From positions 23,101,512 through 23,165,511 of the forward strand of contig NC_052352.1 of NCBI RefSeq assembly GCF_009727055.1: 64,000 nucleotides of DNA. The letters are read 5' to 3'. The notes under the pieces were generated by a model. It had not been told where the DNA came from and searched no databases. It saw only the letters and a list, made by a program, of their open reading frames with translations. Of the stretch, positions 35,102-47,211 are shown one piece after another. Position 1 is the first letter of the stretch; every line of letters starts with the position of its first letter. Both the position numbers and the translations under genes were made by a program. This stretch comes from Benincasa hispida (Eukaryota > Streptophyta > Magnoliopsida > Cucurbitales > Cucurbitaceae).

Positions 35102-36174
35102 ATCTCCCACTTGTTCAATGCCTCAGAAGACTAATGTATAGTACAAAATAGTAGAAAATACAATAAACTAGGGCATACTCTATACCCCAGTATCATCTCC
35201 CACTTGCCCTAGACAAGGTGCCACATGTCCTGCAGACCCAGACTCCCCAAATGACCCTTGAACACTTTAGCTGTAAGAGTCTTTTTAAACGAATGAACAA
35301 CGTTATGCTCCGATGCGATCTTCGTGACTATCACATCACCGCGATGCGCAATCTCCCTGATCAAATGATACCTCCATTCTATATGCTTGCATTTTCCTTG
35401 ACTCCAAGGTTCCTTCGAATTTTCCATAGCCCCGCTGTTATCACAATAGAGTGTGATCAGCAAAGACATATTTGGAACAACTTCCAAATTGGTAAGGAAC
35501 TTCCTAAGCCATACAACCTCTTTAACAGCTTCACAAGTGGCTATGTATTCGGCTTCTATAGTCGAGTCCGCGATGCATCCCTGTTTAATGCTCTGTCAAA
35601 CTACAGCCTCTCCATTCAGAGTGAACATTAACCCTGATGTTTATTTTCGAGAATCTCTATCAGTCTGAAAGTTAGAGTTTGTGTATCCTGTAAGGATCAA
35701 ATCCTTATTTCCATACACGAGCATATAGTTCTTCGTTCTTCGAAGATACTTGAGGATCATTTTGACCGTCGTCCAGTGATCTAATCTTGGATTGGACTAA
35801 TATCAACTGAAAATCCCTACTACATAGTAAATGTCAGGTCTAGTACATAACATTGCATACAAGGCTACCAACAACCGATGCATAAGGAATTCGTCTCATT
35901 TACTCAATCTCTTGAGATGTCTTAGGACACTGTTCCTTAGACAAAAAAATTCCATGCTTGAAAGGTAATAAACCCCTCTTGGAATGAGTACTTGATCAAC
36001 ATCTTGTCAATGTGCGATGCCTGAGACAAGATCAACCTTTTGTTCTGATGATCCCTTGTGATTTGGAGCCCTAGAAAAAATTGCGCCTCTCCCAAATCTT
36101 TCATTTGGAATTAGGCGGCTAGCCACTTCTTAATGTCAGTTAGAAAACTTACATCATTCCCAATGAGTATGTGA
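35102..36174 (-). pseudogene. Copia reverse transcriptase/RNase H relic
   Basis: On the minus strand from 36,174: LIGNDVSFLTDIKKWLAA, FQMKDLGEAQFFLGLQI, many broken segments, then the RNase H end (WSQGKCKHIEWRYHLIREI, ASEHNVVHSF) finishing near 35,209. Stops and frameshifts are frequent. The upstream end is cut by the LTR beginning at 36,175. The 3' LTR at 35,101 fits its orientation. Confidence 0.85.
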
Positions 36175-37990
36175 TGCGTTATTTTACGATGTGAAAATAT
36201 GGATGATCTGTAGATCCTAACCATTTATGTGGAGACATGTGAGCGGAGGTGTCCTATACAAAGAGTTTGTATAAGACCGGACCATGAGATGATTCGACTC
36301 TATATATAACGCTGTTGATACTGAAGATTTACATCTCACCTAAATGACCATAAGTGACATTACCTCAATCCTAAGTGTTTTGGGGACTCCTGCATTTGAG
36401 GGCGGTCTTTTGATTAGTATGGGTGAGAATGACCAGATTGCCAACTCAACATGCCTACCTTTTTGGGGACTTATCTGATATGGGAGCTGGAATCTCAGTT
36501 ACACAAGATGGAATTCACTCCTTCGTCAAAGCAGGGATAAGTAGATAGATTGCTTCCTTAAGGGCTGATTCTGGGGCTTGAACATAGTGGCCACAACTTC
36601 TCTTTGGAAGAGAGAACTCAATCATAGTAGGACTATGACTTATGTTCATTACAAGAATCAGTGGTACTTAAGGAGTTAGATGTAACTACAGGGGCATAAC
36701 GGTTATTGGCCGAGTTGTACTTATGAGCGATCTGTGAAGGGTTATCGCAGTGTTGATTGGTTAAGATGGACACATAATATATCTGTAATAAGAAGAGTTC
36801 AGTTATTAGTCTTTAGTGGAGTGTCTAACAGTTAACGGATAGTGGATTCCGTGACTAAAGAGTTTAGTCAGTTATTCACGTACCGTTGGAGCTTCAAGCT
36901 ATAGGTCCATAAGATCCCTTTGGTAGCTCAATGGATTCAAGTTGAGGATCAGTTCTTTGTGTTGATTTGAAATGTTCAAACTGACAAGAGGTAATTTGAT
37001 GATATATGATATGATTGGTATGGTGTATGAGATATATCAAGTGGAGGGTTAATGTAAATGAGATTTACATTAAGGACCATGAAATAGAAAAAGAGCTATG
37101 GTTTATATGTTTCATGAGATGAAATATTAAAACTATAGGTTATAAATATAGTATTGTAAGTTGGTTATCATATATATTTATAATAATATTAATTATTGGA
37201 TAATTATCTCTTTTTCTCTAATAACCAATTGAGTGAGAGGTTATTGGTGGTTTCATGATAACCGTGAGATAAAAGGAAAAATGTTTTCCTAAATTTAGTT
37301 AATGTTGAATTTGAGATTTCTACTATCGGAAAGTTCTCACGGAAAGGTTGTCAAGTAAATACGATTTACTTAACGGCAACTTGGAGAAACTAGACAATCA
37401 TGGTGTGTTTCTTTATGATAGACACTCAGCTGACCAATGAGCTAAACGATCGTATAGCTTTAGCTATACGATCGCAAAGCTTTTGTTAAATAATTGGGCA
37501 TTGTCCTATACGATAGGATTTGACATCTCCCACTTGCTCAATCATTTACACGATTGTTCTCCTCTGGTCTTGTCCTCTAACCATGTCCACACAGAGGCCA
37601 CACTTTTGGATTGTCACACTGAGAATACCAAGGTAACCTTTATAGTGGTGTCATACTCAACTCGACATTAGTCGAGGTTCTGTGGAGGTTGTTCGTTGCG
37701 TTTGCTATGTTCATGATCTGAGTGATCGTTGTGTTCGAGATTGCTGTGGATCGTGCAGTGTAGCGGTCGAAGTGTTTGAGCATTCGTGGTTGCTGTCTTG
37801 CTGTGAACGAGCGTTCGTGATCAAGGGTCTTGAAGATAAGTCTTCAAAGGTATGTGTAATTCTATCCCTTGATTTGTAGAAAAGCATGTTGTAATTTCTG
37901 TTTTGCGCATAGCCTGTTATTTCCGTTTCTTGATTGTAATTGAGTATGTTCATATATGATTGAAATTTGGAACGATCCTTCCACTGCTCA
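36175..37990 (+). repeat. Plus-oriented copia LTR, 5' end missing
   Basis: Aligns in sense with the complement of the LTR at 31,140-35,101, for example GTGAGAGGTTATTGGTGG and ACCGTGAGATAAAAGG near 37,232-37,275. The usual TGTTAGGATTAG start is absent, so the first few hundred bases were lost. The end is near CCACTGCTCA at 37,990. It separates integrase-side and RT-side copia relics, so it lies at a deletion or insertion junction. A strong hairpin occurs at 37,447-37,474. Confidence 0.65.
37447..37474. repeat. Perfect 13-bp-arm hairpin in LTR
   Basis: CGATCGTATAGCT and its exact complement AGCTATACGATCG are separated by only TT. Related words (ATCGTATAGAC with GTCTAT) occur near 27,018 and 31,567 in related LTR/leader text, as shorter hairpins. 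Confidence 0.85.
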
Positions 37991-39180
37991 TGGAAATCCT
38001 CGTGTCCGATTTCCTTCAATTTTGCCTTCAAGGCAAGATTCACATACTGACAAAGAGTTTGTTTCTAAACCATTTAGAAGTCCACATTTTACCAACTTCT
38101 CAATCCTATTGAGATTAATGTGACCTAATCTTAGATGCCATAGATGGGTGTTTTCCTTAGGAGAAACCCTTGGTCTTTTTGCAGTTGTTACTGTTTTGAA
38201 CGTTTCAGTATTAAGCAAGGCTTTTATGACTAACGACCTTAGTACATACAAGTTATTTTCCATTGAACCAAAACCAATCTCCATACCATTCTTAAAAATA
38301 AACATTTTATTCTCAGAAAAGGAGATGGAATAACTTTGTTCAATCAGAAAATAAACTGAAATTAAGTTCCTCTTGATATGTGGAACTACATAAAATTATC
38401 TAGTAACAGATAACATTTCTTATCCAAAAATAACTTAAGTCTACCTACAGCAACAGTTGAAACAACCTCACCAGTACCGACTCTAAGAGTCATCTCTCTA
38501 GCTTCTAACTGTTTCCAGAACTAAATCCTTGATGGGAAGAACATACGTGGTTAGTAGCACTTGAATCAAGTATCCATACAGAATCATCATTCTCTACTAT
38601 ACACGTCTCCAAGACAAATAAATTATATTTATTGTTTTTAGACTTCTTCCTCTTCTGGAGAATAGTGGGATCAATATCAGAACCTATATAAGCTCCAAGT
38701 TCCATTTCAGAGAACAATTCTCGTCGATGAACTTCATCTGAGTCAACAACAATTGCTTTCTCTTTTAGTCCCTTGACATTCAAAAAGGACTTGAGATTAT
38801 CTTGGGAACTGATACTACTGGTTTCTTTATCATCAATCCCATTTTGCTCAAAAAGTGAGAACTTACGTTCAAACAATTCTTGTAACGAGTCCATGATCTC
38901 TTATGCAATGACCATGTTTTCAACCCTTTTGGCCAAGCATCAGGTATGCTAGCCAAAATGTGAAGTCTAGCCATCGAATTAGCCTTCATCCACACCTTAT
39001 ATGCATTACAAACATTTCGCGGTACATCAGGGGTCGGGACTTGAGAACACTCCTCAACTATGACAAACTTGAGTTCGTTTACCACAAAATACGTTTTAAT
39101 ACTCTTTCCAACGTATGTAATTGGTCAAATTAGAAAAGGAAACTAAAGAAAAATCATATAATGACATGTTGCTGAAAATA
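37991..39180 (-). pseudogene. Copia gag/protease/pre-integrase relic
   Basis: In minus-strand order there is a gag piece near 39,085-38,900 (VIVEECSQVP, LHILASIPDAW). A protease region at 38,600-38,510 reads WILDSSATNHVC, where the family has Gly at the second Ser. A GAG-pre-integrase block follows at 38,305-38,000 (HLWHLRLGHINLNRIEKL, CESCLEGKI). Frames shift between blocks. The integrase core is missing where the plus-oriented LTR begins. It resembles the relic at 22,770-26,015 but is a separate copy. Confidence 0.85.
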
Positions 39181-41447
39181 CAAACATATTGATCTACGCT
39201 AGATTTTAGCAAATACTCTTGAAAACAAATCCAATCTGATTTAACAAAATCTAAATGAACCCTGTAACACATCTAGTTTTATAATGACGCTTCAGTGGTT
39301 TAGGACAAAGCCATCGAAGGGTAGTCAATTTATCCCTCCTCTGAATTGAGACACTCTCAACCAATCATAACATCAGAACAACTCTTGTTCCTATAATGAC
39401 TAGCCATCATTGATTTGGTCAAGAAATCATTAACTTTCTTAACAATTTCCTGTAAGTGTGACCCTTCATTTTAAATCCTAGAGTTCTGCCTTAAGCAGCC
39501 AATCCGAAGGGAAAAAATCCGATTGGGGCAAAAACTAAAGTGACCCTATCCATTTCTGGAGTTTTCTTTGATATTGACCAATCGCACAAACCATTCGAAG
39601 GGGGCGCTCCCAGGTCACCACGAGGTCGTGCAAGAAGATCTCACAGTGCAAACTAATGAAGGAAACCGCAGGACATGTTGACAGACATCCTTCACCCACT
39701 TACAATAAATACACTCTCAGTTCACCTTGATATTAGTCCATGCAAACATCATCCGAAGGGGGACGCTCCCAGGGCACCACAAGGCCAAGCATGAATCTCA
39801 CGATGTGAACCTTAAGGGAGAAAAGTGAGTGGAATTGAGATATCATATATATCTTTTCCTCCCACTGAGTATTTTAAAAACCTAGGGTTTAGTTTACTTA
39901 GGAAAACAAGACTAATTATTTTTACTATGTGACTGTTTAGGTTTGCTCAAAAGTAACTCTTACTTTGGAAAGTTAAACAACTTATTGATCAACATTCATT
40001 AAAATTTTTAACGAATATATAATCAACTGTTGCATGCTTGTAGCAAATCTATCTAATTCACCTTTCCAGGTAGGTTCCCAGGTAGGGGTGTTCCATTTCT
40101 GTTAGCTTAAATACCCCAGCCTAGCCAGAACCCATCTTAGATAAAAGGTCCCTTATAGATAGATTTAATACAAATTTAATCTTTTATTCAAATCAATTTA
40201 ATCCTATTAAACCGATTTAAAAGATTAAACTTAGGTTTCCAATCTCATTAGAACCATGAACTTAGGTCTATCTCAATCAAATTTTAAAATCCTTTTAAAA
40301 AACATGATTGTACTTAAGTTTGCATGCAACTTTTGGTTATTGAATTTAATTCTAATTTCATTAATTATAACTCTTATAAAAAAATGAAACAATCAAAATG
40401 AACCATAATGCGAAGCAACACATTCATAAGGCATTCATAACTCTTACAAATAAGCCTAAGTGTCATGCTCCATGCATTATTCATTCATTACTACTTTATA
40501 TAACTCTTATATAACAAAGTAATAAACCAAGCATATATGCTCTCATACACCCTTATACTATAATACTTATAAGATAAAGATGATGCATGAATATGCTTAA
40601 TGCATGCATAGATATAACTCTTATATTATATGATGCATAAGCATGCTTTAAGGTATTCAATCATGCAATCTACTATATTATAACACTTATAATATAAAGA
40701 TGATGCATGAATAAATGCATAACCTAAAGTGGGTTTTAAATCTATATGTCATACATTATGGCATATAAACAAACATACATCTCAATTACATTAACATTAA
40801 TGATGGACTGGGATAATATGCCTCAAAATCCAAAATAAAACCAACTGTTACATTGAACCATTGAGTCGACCGGCTAAAATAAGCGAACTGAGTCTTGAAC
40901 CGCCTGGGTGCTGTGAATCCTCGTTCCACTGATCACTGTAGCTTTTTCCTTGTGATCGTCGAGTACATGTTGTCGAGTAACCATGATTGTGTAGCAACAA
41001 ATGAGTACCTTTGACTATGTGATAAGCTTGAAGGCCCACTCGATCGTGCAGCACACTGAGTTTAAATGCATGCCTAAATGATCGAGTAGATGACAACTAT
41101 GCGATGAGCATGATCGTTTAAACGATTGAGAGAAAGCGACGGAGATATCACATACCGAGTGATCAAGTGCCAATGACTATATGAAAAGCATGTTGGCCTA
41201 CTCATCATTTAGTGGAGGTCGCCTACCATGCAACGAGTATCATATACTCAGTGGTCGTTTACCCTCATCGTTTACACGATCGAGTAGCCAATGCAAACCG
41301 ATCAAGTAAACACTTTATTCGTTCATTTAGCATCAGCCATACAATCGTTTAGTAAATGCTACACGGTCGAGTTAGAAATTTTCTACTTGATCGTTTACCC
41401 TCATCGTTTACACGATCGAGTAGCCAATGCAAACTGATCAAGTAAAT
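39181..41447 (-). other. Untranslated leader of the copia relic
   Basis: About 2.3 kb without coding, as in the other relic. Contains direct echoes: CCATGCAAACATC and CGAAGGGGG-CGCTCCCAGG-type text near 39,600 and 39,760, and CTTATATTATA/GATGCATGAATA-like repeats between 40,560 and 40,710. ATCGAGTA-rich words appear from 40,960. No primer site was recognised at its right end. Confidence 0.55.
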
Positions 41448-41448
41448 G
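41255..41448. repeat. 136-bp-spaced duplication in copia leader
   Basis: A ~57-bp block starting TCGTTTACCCTCATCGTTTA and ending GATCAAGTAAA occurs at 41,255 and at 41,391, nearly identical. It carries ACGATCGAGTAG, the same word family as the minisatellite of the other copia leader. Confidence 0.85.
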
Positions 41449-42485
41449 TAGGATTGTATCAATAGCAGCGGAAGCACAAAGATCATCTAAGCATTCAAAT
41501 TCACTAATTTTGGCAAAATATAAAACATGCTTTTTCAGAAAGAATGAGTTTCAAGACATACCTCTTATAGAACTTCTTCAAAGCTCCATCTCTAGCTGCT
41601 ATCTTCTCCATATCTTGTTGTAGACCACCTCAAGATCTTCCCCACTATTCTCTTGGTGCTCTAGATTGAGTTGTGGGACTCAAAACAAGCTTGAATCAAG
41701 GGGTAGAAGGAGAAATGTTCACTGCAGCAACTTTGTTAAGAATCTTTCTTCAAACCAGTTTTTCTCTCAAAACTCTATGGATTGCATGCTCGATTTTCAC
41801 TCCAATTTCTTCATTATATTGCAGATCAACATGCAAAGAGAAGAGTTGCATGAGTTGCAACTCATGCTACGAGAAGACAAGGCCAAGATGTTGCTTTATG
41901 TGTAAGCTACTTGGTGATGGATAATGGAAAAAACCATTTTTCCATTTTGTGTTTTTGTTTTCCATTTTTTTCAATTTTATCTAAAAATAAAAATTTGATT
42001 TTATAAATCTATTTTGATTTTAAAAATGAAAATTTAATTAATTTCATAAATTAATTATTAAATAAAACTTAATTAATTTAATATCAAATATTAAATTAAT
42101 TTTAACACATATCCATCTTTATATATTTAAATTATATTTAAATATATAAATTCTACTATTCCGTTTAATTCTAAAATTAAACATAATTATATCTCGTATA
42201 ATTACTAATTCCTTTAATTCTAATTTGAACGTTTCAAATTAACTTATCACACTATTCTAGAGCTAGTCCGTTATGAGCTAGTAGGGGGACCTCGTAGATC
42301 TACAGATCATGGGCTCCAACGATCTGAGATTAATTGACTAAACTCATTAGACCAAATTAATCTCCATTCGTTAACTAATGGGTCATTCCACTAAAGCCCA
42401 TAGTTATACTCCCCTCACTGTAGATATATTATGTCCACATGATTTAACCATAATCAGCAAGTCAACCTTTCACAGGTTGTTCGTA

Positions 42486-43333
42486 ATTGGGGCACCAAAC
42501 GAGCTTCGTTCGCAAAACCGTCTGGCACACGCCTCTTTTTCATCGTTCTTAACCCCTGGGTTCGTTTTCGCACAATTTCGTGCCGGAAGGTTCGGGAGCA
42601 AAAAGTGGGCCCCGGGGGCTGTTTCAGGCACAAACGAGCTCCGTTCCCAAAACCATCTGCGCCCATGGTTTTTTCATTTCGTTCTGAACCCCTGGGTCCG
42701 TTTTCAAATTTTCGCCCGCCGGAACGTTCGCGCACTAAAATTGGGCCTCGGGGCAACCCCGTTAGGCCCGATAGTCGTTTGAGGCACCAAACAAGCTCCC
42801 TTCCCGAAACCGTCTGAGCTCACGACTTTTTCTCATCATTCTGAACCCTTGGGTCCGTTTTCAAATTTTCACCCGCCGGAAAGTTCGCACACTAAAATTG
42901 GGCCCCGGGGCACCTCGCGTTTTCGCAAAACCGTCGGCACACGCCTCTTTTTCATCGTTCTTAACCCCTGGGTTCGTTTCGCACCAATTCGTGCCGGAAG
43001 GTTCGGGAGCAAAAAGTGGGCCCCGGGGCTGTTTCAGCACCAAACGAGCTCCCGTTCCCAATACCGTCTGGCACACAGCCTTTTCATTCATCGTTCTNNN
43101 NNNNNNNNNNNNNNNNNNNNNNTTTTTTCATCGTTCTTAACCCCTGGGTCCGTTTTCGCGCTTTTTCGTGACGGAAGGTTCGCGCACAAAAATTGGGTCC
43201 CTTGGCCCTGCCCCGCGACACCCCAGCCAAGCCATGCAACACCCCCAGCCAGGCCATGCAACACCCCAACCAAGCCATGCGACACCCCAGCATGCCACCG
43301 CGACACCCCCACGGGGCCCCGGGGGGGTCAAAT
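42486..43333. repeat. GC-rich minisatellite array inside an LTR
   Basis: Degenerate units of roughly 120-155 bp carry CAAACGAGCT (42,496, 42,631, 43,041; variant 42,788), TTCTTAACCCCTGGGT (about 42,547, 42,957, 43,134; variants 42,684 and 42,838) and AATTGGGCCCCGGGGC. A second array at about 43,209-43,312 has ~23-bp units around GCCATGCAACACCCC. Base composition is far richer in GC than anything else in the window. Open frames here are by-products of low stop-codon density. Confidence 0.85.
43098..43122. other. 25-N assembly gap
   Basis: Twenty-five consecutive N fall inside the GC-rich array, so array copy number and length are not reliable. Confidence 0.99.
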
Positions 43334-43641
43334 ATCTATTTTACCCTCGAGATTACGTCTTATTCCTCAACTCCTTACTGATCCTCTAATGAACAACTGG
43401 TTTGTGATCCAATCATCAAACCAAAACTCTCTCAGCCCAGTGAGAGGGTGGGGCCCTTTGTTCAAGACCTAGATTCAGTACTTGAGAGAACAACCTTTCT
43501 TCTATCCCTAAATTGGGTAAGCATGAACTCCGTCTTGCACTCTATGTCCTCAGTTATTTATCCGGTCTTACCCCTGAAATGGGAGTCTTTTTGAGCCGAC
43601 GCTGTTGAGCCAACCCTTAACTATGCAAATCAAAGGGCAAT

Positions 43642-45315
43642 TGATATCAGGAAGAAATGCACGTTATCATAGTACTAAATTCTTAAACAATGTTTGATTG
43701 CATTGATGAAATATGTTAAATTGCGTCCATTAAGCATAAATTCTATAATATTGCGGTCACATGCGTTCAGCGCATTAGAACTATTGATTTTTATATTTTT
43801 GTGTAGAATATGCGTTAACGCAATGCAAAGATTGCGATAATAGGAATTCAGTGGTGGAGCACAACTTCACCGCAAGGCTTTACGATGATCGTGCTCGCAA
43901 AAATTCGCCCGAAAAGGTTCACTGCAACTTGATCGGCGCAACATGGTGGACGCATCTGGGTGAAAGGTCAATTAAGAGCGATGGGACAGAAAGCTGATAA
44001 CGGTCGAATCTAAATTAAGTTGACAGCCGATAACGGTCACAAAGTACATTTAGCTTTATCGGTAACAATCATTCGGCACGTCAATCAGGAATTAAAGCTG
44101 TCCTATCTTTAAAACCGGAAGAGAGAAGCCGCCTTTCACCATGGATGCTCTATAAGTACCAAGTGCATTCTTCAGAAAAGGGGTTCACCACTTTTACAAT
44201 CTTTTGTTCCAGTTCGCACGTCTTCATTTTTAGTTTTCTTTCATCTTAAGGCGGACGCGAGGGAGAAAGTTGTGCCAGTAGATCGTTTTGGTAAGCTTGG
44301 GAGAGCACCAGAAGCTCCAAAGATAGAGAGAGGGTCGACGCCTGCGAAAGCGGGAATATCTTTAGATCAGAATAGAGATTCCAGTGTAAAAAGCCTCGGT
44401 CAGCAAGGAATTGCTACCAAGCTCTCTACCTTAAAATTCCATTGGCATTTTGTACTCAACTCATTTATAAGAATGGAATTTCTTTCTCTATATTTGTTCA
44501 CTCTTTGTGATTCACGCATGAGTAGCTAAATCAGTTGAATGAGTTGAGAAGCATTTAACTAGCACAACTAGGGAATCTTCATTCTTTGCGATTATCTTTT
44601 TTTATGTATGCTTCATTCGTCCATTAGAGATATTCGGGAGGGTAGTCTAAGGACAGGATCTAGACTTGAAGGTCAGGTTAGAATCTAGGTTTGGAAGAAC
44701 CAGATTAGAACGCATAAACAAGAGATAGGCACTTAGAAATGAGCACTATTTGTTATCAATTCATCGCATGCATCCTAGAGATAAAATATGATTGTATGCG
44801 GTCACCTTGCTTTCATTCATCTTGCATCAATGCATAGAACAAGAATAGAGACTTAGGAATGAGCTCTATGGGCATTTTGCATTCAACACATGCGTCCTAG
44901 ATTTAGGAGCATCACATTTGCATTGGAAAATGACTTGCTATACATGGTAGTAACATGATCGCATAGTTTGACACATTCCCGAGTAACGCTAGCTAAAGAT
45001 CTTCTCAACCAGTTCATCGCATACTCATTGCATCTATCAATGAAACTTTCATTTCTCAAATCCGATGCATTTATTTATTTCTTTTCCATCAATGCAAACA
45101 ACAAACCAAATACTTCATTTATTTACCCCGTTACCGCAAAGTTTTCATCAAAATTACCAACGCAATCTATTTTCACAAATCCCTGTGTTCGACCCTAGAC
45201 TTACCAGGAAACTCAGGGGAATTTACACTTGAATTCCACTAGGGAAACTTGAGTGCACAACCGCAATTTCATCACGCATATCATCAATATTTCCATTCAA
45301 TAAAATAACGCATCA
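43642..45315 (+). repeat. Gypsy 5' LTR (1.67 kb)
   Basis: Starts TGATATCAGG and ends AACGCATCA, six bases before the primer site. Aligns along its length with 53,857-55,429 apart from indels; for instance ~80-100 bp near 44,390-44,460 is absent from the other copy. It truncates LTR E on its left. Confidence 0.9.
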
Positions 45316-45321
45316 AGTTTT

Positions 45322-45340
45322 TGGCACCGTTGCCGGGGAC
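45322..45340 (+). promoter_or_regulatory. tRNA-Asp-type primer-binding site
   Basis: TGGCACCGTTGCCGGGGAC is complementary, with one change from TGGCGCC, to the 3' end of plant tRNA-Asp. It primes minus-strand synthesis in Athila-type elements. Confidence 0.85.
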
Positions 45341-45354
45341 TTCGGCAAAATAGT

Positions 45355-47211
45355 TTGTTGATGGTAATTTTTTTTATTTCTTTGCAGAACTTTCAATCTC
45401 TGGCAAATTATGACCCAGAGATTGAGAGGACATTTAGAAGAAGATTGAGAGGCCGCCAACAGCAACCACAATTTGATAAAGAAGAGATGGTGGAGCAGCC
45501 TAGAGGTGGAGCACCAAATGTTAACAATGTCATGGCGAATCTGATTCTGTTGGCAAACGATCGCAATAGACCCATTAGGGACTATGCATCAGCAAACCTA
45601 TATGATTTCTCTCCGGGAATCATGAGGCCTGCCCCTCAACAAAAGCAGATTTGAAATGAAACTGGTGACGCTGCAGATGATCCAGACTGCAGGTCAATTT
45701 GAGAAAGGTGTGGCGAGGATCCGCACGCTCACCTCTGAAGTTTTATTGAAATCTGCAATACTTTTGTGTTCTAGAACATCTCTGCTGAAGAAGTTCGACT
45801 AACGTTGTTCCCGTTTTCTCTCTCTATGATCTGGCTAGGAAATGGGTATATTTTCTCGAACCGGGAGAGATCACTTCTTTGGAGCAGGTAGTGGAGAAAT
45901 TTATGAAGAAGTATTTTCCACCTATCGAGAACGTAAGACGAAGGAAGCTTATTACTAATTTTGAACAAGACTTGGACGATCGCTCAGCTGATACTTGGGC
46001 GAGGTTTAAAATATTGGTTCGGGATTGTCTACATAATGGGTTACCAGACTGCCTTCAAATGGAGATTTTCTATCATGGTTTGAATCCCACTTCACAGACC
46101 GCTGTCAATGCAGCAGCCGCTGGTAGTCTGCTTAACAAAAGATACGATGAGGAAGAGAATATTCTGGATCGCATCTCCAAGTACCATGAAAACTGGGAGA
46201 GAGTGATCAGAGATTGAGACTTAAAGAGTCTGACGCAAACAATTGTGCTATTACTTCATTACAAACCAAATGACCGCAATGATGAATTTTATCCAAGGAA
46301 TGGCGATCAGTAGCCCAACATCGCAAGGTGGGAAAATCAACGAAATCAGTCAGAACACCGCAAGTTGTGCAACTTGTGGTGATGGGCATGCGATGGAAGA
46401 TTGCCCACAAAATCCACAATCTATATACTTTGTGAAAAATAATCCCTTTTCAAACACCTACAATCCTGGGTGGAGAAACCACCCCAATTTTGCCTAGAAG
46501 AATCAACAACAAAATTTCTAACCTATGGCGCAAAAAGAAAGGCCACTAGGATTCTTTCAACGCAACAATGGTCAATCGAGTAATCAAGTAAGTAGCTCAC
46601 AACAACCACCGCAATCCTCTTTTTTGCAGAGCCTATTGAAGCAATATATAGAGAAAAATGAGATAGTGCTTCAAAGTCAAGCCACGTCCATCCGCAATCT
46701 CGAATTGCAAATCGGCCAGATTGCGAGTGAGCTAAAAAGTCGATTGCAAGGGGCGTTGCCAAGTTCAAACGAACTTCCACAAAACTCGGGGGGATCAGGT
46801 AAGAAGCAATGTCAGGTTGTGACATTGCACAGTGGGAAGACCGTGGAGGGAGAAAAGAAGGAGCAAAGTAGAACAACTTCCATCGTAACTGAGTCTGAGA
46901 TTGCAGTAACGCAAGAAGAAGAAAGAGAAAATGAAGTAGTGGAACCTGAGGTTGCGTCGACCTCGAAGCCTAATGAAACGGGAACCGTGAAAATTCAGTT
47001 ACCACCTTTCCCTCAGAGACTAAGGAAGAAGAAAAACGAAGAGGTACAATACCAACACTTCTTATCTATATTAAAACAATTACATGTTAACATTCCTTTC
47101 AGTGAAGTGATTGAGGAAATGCCTGCCTATGCCAAGTTTCTGAAGGACATGGTAATTGAGAAGAGGGGCACTGGAAAATTTGCCACGGTGGCATTAACGC
47201 AAAGTTCCAAA
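45355..47211 (+). pseudogene. Gypsy gag, broken
   Basis: The N-terminal part (45,355-45,654) has RPIRDYASANLYDFSPGI and ends at a TGA. The capsid region continues to 46,217 in shifted frames (GEITSLEQVVEKFMKKYF, LHNGLPDCLQMEIFYHGLN). A CCHC knuckle reads CATCGDGHAMEDCP near 46,360-46,400. A further 229-residue open stretch (46,525-47,214) is rich in charged residues. The frame then runs straight into the solo LTR at 47,212. Confidence 0.85.

Larger units (their letters stand above)
41448..43641 (-). repeat. Copia-type LTR E, disrupted by a GC-rich array and truncated
   Basis: On the plus strand it begins TGTAGGATTG at 41,448. It contains the landmarks shared by the LTR group: TAGGGGGACCTCG, ACAGATCATGGGCTCCAACG, GTCATTCCACTAAAG and CTCCCCTCACTGTAGATATAT. 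The text breaks at about 42,486 into the GC-rich array and resumes at about 43,328 (TCAAATATCTATTTTACCC) in register with the related LTRs. It stops at 43,641 where the gypsy LTR starts. Confidence 0.65.

Noticed and set aside
42378..43472. Several overlapping open frames on both strands in the GC-rich array
   Set aside because: They arise from GC-rich tandem repeats with few stop codons, span an N gap, and show no domain or codon pattern.
45322..45340. Possible tRNA gene fragment
   Set aside because: Only the 3'-end complement is present, immediately after an LTR, so it is a retrotransposon primer site.
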